From Amborella trichopoda (Eukaryota > Streptophyta > Magnoliopsida > Amborellales > Amborellaceae): a stretch of 64,000 nucleotides of DNA. The DNA is taken from assembly GCF_000471905.2 (NCBI RefSeq), contig NW_006498220.1, positions 2,762,522-2,826,521 of the forward strand, in the 5' to 3' direction. The notes under the pieces are model-generated. The model saw nothing but the letters and a program-made list of their open reading frames with translations, had not been told where the DNA came from and ran no database searches. Position numbers and translations under genes: made by a program. This document shows, piece by piece, positions 56,661 through 64,000 of this stretch. The stretch's first letter is position 1. Each line of letters starts with the position of its first letter.

Positions 56661-57960
56661 CCGTCACTCTCGTTCAAGAGGAGGCCACACTACAAGCCCT
56701 TCATGAGCATGCACTGGACCCTTCGGAACCCTCGACCTCTCAGTCCTAAAAAGTCTACCATGGCCGACGTAGGCTCAAATCCCTGAAGCATGAGGCAGTC
56801 CACCAAGCTAGCACTACTCATCAGCCCGAAAGGGCAGTCCAAACCCCCCCTCAGGGACCCAGAAGGGGATAGCAAGCAATTAGGTCAGCTCGTCAGAAGG
56901 AATCATCTTTCTTAGCCACCTTTCAAGGAAGAATTTCTCAGGCCTCTTCCCCCACTGCCGACCTTGCAGGACTTCATCCCAGTTGCATCTCACCTTATCC
57001 TTTTGTCCAATCAGGCAGACATTCCCTAATCACTAAAAGCTCGGGATTCCTCCAATATGGGTGATGATACTAAAAGCACCCCGCAACGGTCAAACCTGGG
57101 GTAAGACCTAAAATATCCCCTAAGTACGTCCAATTCCAGCAACAACATAAAAAGCTACCTAAAACATTCTAACTCTTCTTCTCCTCCCTCAACTTTTAGT
57201 TTCTCCACAGGTGCAGCTCGACGGTGCCCAGACTTCGACACTCTAAATAGAGAGTTCGGAGGGACCAGCCTCACCCAGCCACAGCAAGTGTGCCTCAGAG
57301 AGAGCCACTGTTGCCCCAGGCGGCTAGATTCTCGACAGCCATCGATGTCTTGTCAACTCGAGGCAAAACCGAGTCATCTTCAGGCTCCTATTCCAAAGAC
57401 GCCTCCTACAGGGTGCAGATCATGGAATACCAGATAGTACGAGGCAAATGGGTCTAACATCGAGAAAGAAGCTGCAACCACACCTCAAAAGATCAAGGCC
57501 CTCAAGTTTCCTGATCCTTCTCTTTCCCTGAAACCTCAACCCCAAACCTCTACATCCTTAATACGAGCCCCTATTACTTCCTCATCAACCCAAACCACAC
57601 CGGCTGAGCAACAAAGTCAGCCAGTGCAACAAACCAAAATCCAACCAAAGCGTGTTCCTAAGCCTACAACCCCTACACCAGTGACTAGATCTAGAATGCA
57701 GAAGATTAATGAGGATAAAGTGAAATATGATGTAATTGAGCACTTGAGAAAGATTCAAGCCCTTCTAAGTATCTATGATGCCTCCTATTGTCTGGAGATT
57801 ATCGTATGTCCTTGGTACAAGCTCTTTCTAACCTAGAGGTATACGAGACCGAAGTGGAGACCATTGAGGTTGACCTAGCCATCCTAAGTGGGTGCTTGGC
57901 AATCTCTTTTTTCAAAGACGACCTTTAGATGGGGGTTAAATTCCACAGTCACCCCCTCTT
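56661..57960 (+). pseudogene. gag-protease linker, copy 4
   Basis: Broken frames collinear with 11300-12060 (copy 1) and 45666-46559 (reverse copy). At 57620-57900 there is a distinctive acidic/lysine-rich part (RSRMQKINEDKVKYDVIEHL, VYETEVETIEVDLAILSG), which in a live element would precede the protease. Copy 1 has lost this section. Confidence 0.6.
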
Positions 57961-58081
57961 TGTGAATAGTGAACTCCACGCCTGCCCTATCAACCGGATC
58001 ATGGTGGATGGAGGGTGAACAGTCAACCTGATCCCAAGAAGGATCCTCACCCGATTGGAATTAAGGTATGACGACCTCACT
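57961..58081 (+). pseudogene. pol: Aspartic protease 5' part, copy 4 (interrupted)
   Basis: It reads HACPINRIMVDGG.TVNLIPRRILTRLEL. The active-site Asp codon is 58007-58009, and the Ser after DGG is a TGA (58016-58018). The gene is broken after DDLT at 58081 by insertion of the solo LTR and resumes at 61519. Confidence 0.8.
58077..58081. repeat. Target site duplication TCACT (left)
   Basis: TCACT immediately left of the TG that opens the inserted LTR. The identical pentamer is at 61519-61523 immediately right of the closing CA. In the uninterrupted protease of the reverse copy this is one 'ctcactctt' site. Confidence 0.85.
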
Positions 58082-59069
58082 TGTCAAAGACCTCGGCCCT
58101 GACCACCATACCCAACGCGGCGACAGGCGATCAAGCACGGGTTCGTGAACCAATTTAACGTTTATACCTTAGGTAAGAGTGAACTCAACGCCTTTATATT
58201 CAGAAATCGAGCAAACCATAGGAAAAAACTAAAACAATAACTCAACAAGTAGATGAACATAGGAAATTTCATACACCAAACATCCCTAACATAAAAATCT
58301 TCCAAAATATTACATTCCGTTTGGGGCATCTCAGCCCAATATTACACATATCCACCAAGAACAAAACAAAACAAGGGCTAAGCAGCCCAGACATAAACAA
58401 GGTCTAAGCACCTTCTTCAAGAACACTAGCTTTGTCTTCTAGCCGCCAAACACGAACTTTTAGCCCTGTACCTGTCGTTATCAATCCACAAGGAGAGGAG
58501 AAATAATGGGATGATCCATACAGCCCAGTAAGTAAGTCTAGTGTTATGCATCTATGGCGGTTCTATCCATATGTGACAACAATACATTTTATCAATATAA
58601 AGTCATAATTTAGCATAAATGCATATCAAGTCAAGACAATGAATTTGAACATTTCATTTAAAAGGAAGTCATCACTAAATCAGTGCGATCAGAGCCTTCA
58701 ATTTGTGAAATCATAAATCATTCCATCATTATAATGTGAAGCATTCCTTATAAAGAAATTCAATCATTACCCACGTGCTCCCTAGACCACCTACTCCTGC
58801 AGTAGGGGCCCAATCCATCAGGCTAAGCCAATGCCATTGCTTAAGATCTCTACCATCACACAAAAGGGAGGGTAATGACAAGTGGGGTATCCACTTCGTA
58901 AGACCCTCAACACACTCACACAGTCCCCAACGCGCATTGGGGTTTCGATAGGCCCTTACCTTGCAAGGCATCAATCACATATCATTTCATAAATCTAGGG
59001 TGAGACCCTCTATCCTCTCCCTTAACCCGTTCCTATTATTATGCAGGTTAGGGGATATGCCAGCATCTC

Positions 59070-59440
59070 TTCCCCTACTACCGATGAGTGTCCCATCGCG
59101 TTGCAGGTAATATCATAGTAGCATCCACTGCCGTTGAGTGTCCCACCGCATAGTGGCCAATATCAATATAAACAGTGGCCATTCATCACTTCATCATAAC
59201 AATATCCACTACTGGTGAGTGTCCCACCACATAGTGGTCAATGACAATATAAGCAGTGGCCATTCAGTGCATCATCATAACAGTATCCACTACCGGTGAG
59301 TGTCCCACCACGTAGTGGTCAATAACAATATAAGCAGTGGCCATTCATCGCATCATCAAAACAGTATCCACTATAGGTGAGTGTCTCACCACATAGTGGT
59401 CAATAACAATATAAGCATTGGTCATTCATCACCTCATAAC
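59070..59440 (-). repeat. 81-bp tandem repeat in the solo LTR (about 4.5 units)
   Basis: The unit begins near 'tatccactaccggtgagtgt' and ends 'gcatcatcataacag'. Anchors lie at 59119, 59200, 59281 and 59362, an exact 81-bp period, with a partial, diverged unit before and after. The equivalent part of the 50744-53534 LTR is not expanded. Confidence 0.9.
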
Positions 59441-60939
59441 AAATGAATCATATTTCATCATAACGTCATAGCATTTTGCAAAACACATGCATTTCATAAG
59501 CTATCATAGGGGATTTACACATAAGCTTTCCCAGTAGCATTTGGCATTCATTGTTAATTCGTTTTATCATTATCGCACTCGTGGTTCTCACAAGGTGCAG
59601 TTTACTCGGCATCATTCACATATCTTTATGGAATTCTCATGGAATTTATCATATGTAATTCACAATTATCATATATCAAACTAATTTAGCATTGCGTGGT
59701 CATAAAATTACGCAATGGCAGACAATAGTGACACACCTCTCTTGCGAGGGTGTAGCTCCCGATTTAAGGGGAGTCTCAGGATGCCTCAAACATGAAACAT
59801 TGAGCTAATGCACAGTTCTTTAAACAAAAACAGTGATTTGAAGAAATTTGGGTGCCATTTGATGGGTCAAAAGCTCAGATAAAGGTGAGCACTAGTTGTT
59901 GGAATCTTTCATGCAACAGTGCGTAGTGACATTTGTGCATTTTGAGTCATAGCTCAAAATTCGTGGGGAGTTTCGAAAATCTTAAAACATGCAACTTTAA
60001 GTACATTCATAAAAATTTCCAATGGATGTAATTTAAAGGTTTTTGGACACCAATAACTAGGCAAAAGAATTTCCTAAAGAGGGCCACAGTTTTTTGGAAA
60101 AAGCAGCGACTGTGAACAGTGTCATGCCTCGACATTTAGGGCCATATCTTATTATCCATACAAAATATTATCATGACATAAAAAGTAAACTTGGAGTACA
60201 CACACATGTATTTCATTTGGGATAAATTTAGTCCCATTTGGATTCCATTTGGTCATTGAACATATAGATGTAAAAACATTCACAGTTCTGGTAAATTCAT
60301 ATTCTCAAGTTAATATGCTTTTAAATAGCACTGAATATATCCTAGCTAAGCTACATTTTGGGCTAGAAACCTTGTTCATGATAAGTACTCTCACAATGAG
60401 CAATTTCATGAGTTTCCGTAAAGAAAGAGAGATCATATATGTAGGAAAAATAGTCATGGCATTGAGAAGCACAAACTAAAACTTCAACCTCATGTTAACC
60501 CATTCATACTTTACATTTTCCTTTATATCATCTAATCCATTTCAATATTTTACACCAGTCATGGATGCATAAAGCTAAACCCACTTACCTTGACTTCTCA
60601 TGGTATCACATATCCTCACTCATGGCCTTCACGGGCTTTTCTTTGGCTTCACCAGTGGGCTGTCTTGAAAGGGGCAGTAGTGAACTTCAAGAGAGAGGGA
60701 AAAGTTGACAAAAAAATGGAAGAGACTCATGTTGCCCAAGCCTTAAAAAGAGTGGGTGGTTAGAAAACACTGTGGCTGACTCAAGCACTCATTGCTCTGA
60801 TATATACGAGGCGGCTCTTACATATATAGAGGTTGTACGTTTGACTAAGACACTCCTGATTAATCACCATCACACGCTACTCTCTCCTTATCCAAACGAC
60901 ACTGCTCCCACTGAGGCTACTCACTCCTTACCCAAACGG

Positions 60940-61496
60940 TGCTGCTCCAACCGGCGCTACTCTCTCCTTATCCAACTGGTGTTGCTCCAGCCGACGCTAT
61001 TCTCTTCTTATCCAACTGGCGCTGCTCTCTTCCAATCCAACTGGCCCTACTCCAACTGGCACTGCTCTCTCCTTATCCAACCGACGCTGCTCCAATCGAC
61101 GCTACTTTCTCCTTATCCAACCGGCACTGCTCCAATCGGCGCTACTCTCTTTTTATCCAACAGGCACTGCTCCAGCAGATGCTACTCTCTCCTTATCCAA
61201 CCGGCACTGCTCCAGCTGGTGCTACTCTCTTCTCATCCAACCGGCATTGCTCCAACCGGTGCTACTCCAGCTAGTGCTGCTCTCTCCTTATCCAACTGAT
61301 GCTGCACCAACTGACGCTGCTCCAATCGCTGCTACTCCAGCTAGCGCTGCTCTCTCCTTATTCAACCGGTGCTGCTCCAATCGGTGCTACTCTCTCCTTA
61401 TCCAACTGGTGCTGCTCCAACCAGTGCTACTCTCTTCTTATCCAATCAGTGCTTCTCCAGCTGACTCTCTCCGTATCCAACTAGAGCTAATAGCTT
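60940..61496 (-). repeat. 40-bp minisatellite built from 15-bp and 25-bp modules
   Basis: Plus-strand view: a 15-mer 'gctgctccaaccggc' alternates with a 25-mer starting 'gctactctctccttatccaa'. Together they give a 40-bp unit, repeated about 14 times with some modules used alone or doubled (for example 61250-61330). The period is not a multiple of three, yet all three plus frames stay largely open, creating spurious ORFs of 111-175 codons. It lies just inside the LTR start (U3 side). Confidence 0.9.
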
Positions 61497-61518
61497 GGGA
61501 GAAAATGCGGCCCTTACA

Positions 61519-61523
61519 TCACT
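61519..61523. repeat. Target site duplication TCACT (right)
   Basis: The right-hand partner of 58077-58081. Confidence 0.85.
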
Positions 61524-61925
61524 CCTACCCACATCACCGTGCAAGGTTTCAACTAATCAAGAGAGAAGCCAGCTGGCATAGTTCGCCTTCCCCTCCAGAT
61601 TAGTGACCTCAATGATTATTCTCAGTTCCATGTAATCGACACCGATACCTCTTACAACATCCTACTTGGTTGTCCTTGGATTCACGATCAAGGGGTGGTT
61701 CCTTCCACGCTCCACCAGTGCTTCAAATATAGTCGAGATGGAAGACAACACATGGTTTATGCTGACAAAAGAACATTCCCTGTAGCTAAGACTCACTATG
61801 TCGATGCCATGTACTATTTCACAGACCTTCCAGCAACAAAAAAATCAAAGGACAATGATTGGAAGCCAGTGAGAGAGACGAGACCCTTGTCCCATGATGA
61901 TGTTGAAGATATGGGGAAATGATCA
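61524..61925 (+). pseudogene. pol: Protease 3' part and start of linker, copy 4
   Basis: It resumes the protease interrupted at 58081: PTHITVQGFN..REKPAGIVRLPLQISDLNDY, then [39 protein letters not shown]. This last stretch is highly characteristic of Tat/Ogre polyproteins and is open from about 61610 to 61922. It ends YFTDLPATKKSK, RPLSHDDVEDMGK before a TGA at 61920-61922. The reverse copy has the same sequence order at 45434-45100. Confidence 0.8.
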
Positions 61926-62705
61926 TGGACATGTTCAAGGAGTAGGAAAGATAGGGCAAGATCGTCCCTTTGACTCCGATCTACCCAAGTATACCTTGCC
62001 AGCTCTTCGAGGTCATGGTATCCTCTCCTAAAGACGAACCTTCCCCCTTTATTTCTAATTCGCCTGAGGAAAACAGTGAGCTAGAAGCAACTCCTGAGCT
62101 AGAGGAAGCCCTAGAGGTAGACCTTCCAACACCAAGGGTCACCTATACATCGGACCAGGAAAAGGTCCTGCATGTCCCCATCGCTCTTCTAGAAGCAGAA
62201 CTGGCATACCACCACGGAAGGTACTCCAAGTTCCATCCTCCTTGACCAAGGGGATCACCAGTAGCTAAGAGAAGGTCATATATTTCTCGGGGGTTATCGA
62301 AGAAGTACAGGAGGATAGGAATTAGCTCTTCGACTCTTAGGGACAAGACCCCATGGCAGAGTTGAGAAGTGAGGTTCGTAGCCTCCAGAATCAGTTGGAG
62401 GTTATGCGCGTTGCTTCAAAGCACTTAAAGGAGTTTTTCCCTGAGACTAAGACTTATGGCGAGCTCAAAACCAATTTCACCTCGAATTGAAGCCAAGGCT
62501 CTCCCAGACTGGAGCATCTATAATGAGCAGGCTCATCAAATCATGAGAACTATGAATTATGAGCCCTTGTCCAATCAAACTCTAAGAGGCAAAGAAGCAA
62601 CTGCTCCCCCATTCGAGGTCATTGAAGCCATAGCACGCTGCCACAAAATGAAGCAAGGAGTGGGCTATTCCTTTTCATCTCAAACTATGAAAGGGCGGAA
62701 GCAAT
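61926..62705 (+). pseudogene. pol: Protease-to-RT linker, copy 4
   Basis: Broken frames with an acidic piece (PSPFISNSPEENSELEATPELEEALEVD, 62040-62130) and a last open frame 62456-62705 (YNEQAHQIMRTMNYEPLSNQTLRGK, FEVIEAIARCHKMKQGVGYSFSSQTMKG). It corresponds to 45100-44261 of the reverse copy. A stop after KGRKQ is followed directly by the purine-rich stretch and the antisense ORF, so RT to integrase is absent, at the same point as in the reverse copy. Confidence 0.7.
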
Positions 62706-62795
62706 GAAATAGAAAAAGAAGGAAAATAAGAGACATGCATTGAACAGAAAAAGGAAAGAACTACTTCATTTATCGAAAAAAGAATATTACAATTG

Positions 62796-64000
62796 TCATT
62801 TCATTACAATAAAGATAGAAAGGAGATGCTGTAAAAAATGGTCAATGATCTCATTGAACCTTCTCTTGCACTCATCAGCTAAGGCTCTCACTTGCTCGAT
62901 GCCTACTCTCAATTCGGCCACCAGCCCAGCCTCGTGCTCCACTAGGGCTAGCTGCTCGGCCAAGGAGTGCTCGAGGTCCAGCATCTTCTGGCCCAGTTCC
63001 TTATCCTTCGCCTCTTAAGTAGTCATCTCATCTTTCAACTTGGAAAGCTCTTGTGCCCATTTGACAATCTTCGCCTTCAGGGTCTGCACCTTGTTATTGC
63101 GTGTTAAGGCCTTCTCGGTCAAGTGGACTTCTAAGAAACGGTAGCCTCTATCTCTTCTACCTGGACCTATGCCAGCCCCCGGCTCTGTGCTTGGGAAGCC
63201 TCCAATGACTCTAGCCGCGAGCACTCTAGAGACGTTGTAGCCGTTTCTACCTTAGAGCCTTCATCCTTCATCCCTCTAGCTCATTGGCAATACTGTCAAA
63301 ATAAGGGAGGATTTCCTGTGAATTCCCTAAGGCAATCCCCCTCAATTATTGGATCTCTATTCCAACCTATTCAAGGGATAGCTCCTTCAGTTTCTGGAGG
63401 CCCATCCGAAGCATCTCAAATAATGATGCTTGACAGCTCGCTGAAAGAAGGCCTGGGTAATACATCAGGAATAATCATAGCGGGAGGATCCCCAGCTACA
63501 ACCGAGGCCTCAAACTCCCCAGATTCAAGAGCAACCTCTGGCTACTCTGGTACTTCGGCAACGGCTCTCTTGCTCTGACCCCCTGTCATGACCACATTGG
63601 GCTCGATCCTTTTATGCCCGGTTACCATAGCCTCGCCCTCTATAAGCATTGCAACCACAACCGGGGCAAGGCTGACCCCCTCGCCTAGAACCACTACCTT
63701 AGTCTCAGGCTGCACCACGACAACCTCTTCTACTGGGATAGAGATCTATCCATGTGTCTCCTCTTCTCGAACTACCATCTCCCCGTTGACAGGTTCAACA
63801 TCTTCTCCCTCTCCTTCTCGCCCTTGTCCCCCATGGTGATCACTTCAGCAACTAGATCTCCCACAGTGCCCGCCTCCTTTACCGTCACGGGTGTCGGCTC
63901 TGAGCCCTCGAAGCCTGATCCCTCAAGGTGTCCTGCTTCTGCACCCCTCGCAGATGCATCAATCAAGGCAGAGATCTCTTGCTTCTTGGATGGCCCCTCC
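62796..64000 (-). pseudogene. Antisense ORF of copy 4 (C-terminal part, coiled coil), runs off the window
   Basis: The minus-strand frames 63966-63772, 63224-63015 and 62984-62796 (the last two in the same frame, separated by one stop) read as parts of one protein. It has a Gly/Glu/Thr-rich region (SGFEGSEPTPVTVKEAGTV), then a long helical stretch with heptad pattern (LSKLKDEM, KMLDLEHSLAEQLALVEHEA, VGIEQVRALADECKRRFNEI), ending HFLQHLLSIFIVMK and a stop. It is antisense to gag-pol and in the same relative place as the ORFs at 12081-12461 and 43202-44150. It likely supplies the C-terminal half that those copies lack. No known domain is recognised, only coiled coil. Confidence 0.6.

Larger units (their letters stand above)
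58082..61518 (-). mobile_element. Chromovirus solo LTR inserted in the copy-4 protease
   Basis: 3437 bp with TG (58082) and CA (61518) ends and a perfect 5-bp target duplication. No gag or pol lies inside. In LTR orientation (minus) it starts TGTAAGGGCCGC, the TGTAA..GCC start common in Del-like LTRs, and ends GGTCTTTGACA. Blocks near 58530, 58870-58950 and 58160 match the chromovirus LTR at 50744-53534. It holds two private tandem arrays (59070-59440 and 60940-61496). It most likely formed by recombination between the two LTRs of a full element. Confidence 0.85.

Noticed and set aside
60772..61603. Plus-strand ORFs of 175, 111 and 118 codons rich in leucine, proline and serine
   Set aside because: They are translations in three frames of the 40-bp minisatellite inside the solo LTR. 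The period is not a multiple of three and the unit lacks stops, so open frames are expected by chance.

Overview
The window is plant nuclear DNA made almost wholly of LTR retrotransposons. I see no intact host gene, rRNA or tRNA gene. The main family is a very large Ty3/gypsy element of the Tat/Ogre group. The evidence is a tRNA-Arg-type primer binding site (TGGCGACTCC..), a pol with a second RNase H between the usual RNase H and the integrase, tandem repeats in the 3' untranslated region, and an extra ORF on the opposite strand between pol and the 3' LTR. A second family (Ty3/gypsy chromovirus, Tekay/Del-like, with an initiator-tRNA-Met-type PBS) supplies one damaged LTR-gag fragment and a solo LTR. 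I cannot name the species from the sequence.

Layout. 1-5671: two truncated Tat LTRs set head to tail (A, B). 5672-18995: Tat element, LTR C - internal region 1 - LTR D. 17414-32476: LTR D - internal region 2 - LTR E, sharing LTR D with the previous element. 32477-36005: start of a third internal region, cut off. 36006-50743: a Tat element in the opposite orientation (3' LTR F on the left, truncated 5' LTR G on the right). 50744-54016: chromovirus LTR, PBS and gag fragment. 54017-64000: rearranged fourth Tat copy on the + strand (LTR scrap, gag, protease, pol linker, antisense ORF). It is interrupted at 58082-61518 by a minus-strand chromovirus solo LTR flanked by a perfect 5-bp duplication (TCACT).

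How the parts work together. In an intact element the LTR would drive gag-protease-pol and the tRNA primer would start cDNA synthesis. Here the functions are split. Only internal region 2 keeps RT, RNase H, the second RNase H and integrase, and it has lost most of gag and the protease. Copy 1, the reverse copy and copy 4 keep gag, and in part protease, but lack RT to integrase. The reverse copy and copy 4 share the same gag-protease-to-antisense-ORF architecture, which suggests an inherited non-autonomous form. All coding regions seen carry stops or frameshifts. The antisense ORF appears in several copies. Upstream of it lies a conserved leader and, in two copies, a good TATA box on the antisense strand (a decayed one in a third).

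The most noteworthy items are this antisense transcription unit, a Gag with three CX2HX4HX4C knuckles apparently produced by an internal duplication, the complementary gag-only/pol-only copies, and several unrelated tandem arrays (35, 44-45, 48/57, 81, 40 and ~131 bp) in LTRs and 3' UTRs.
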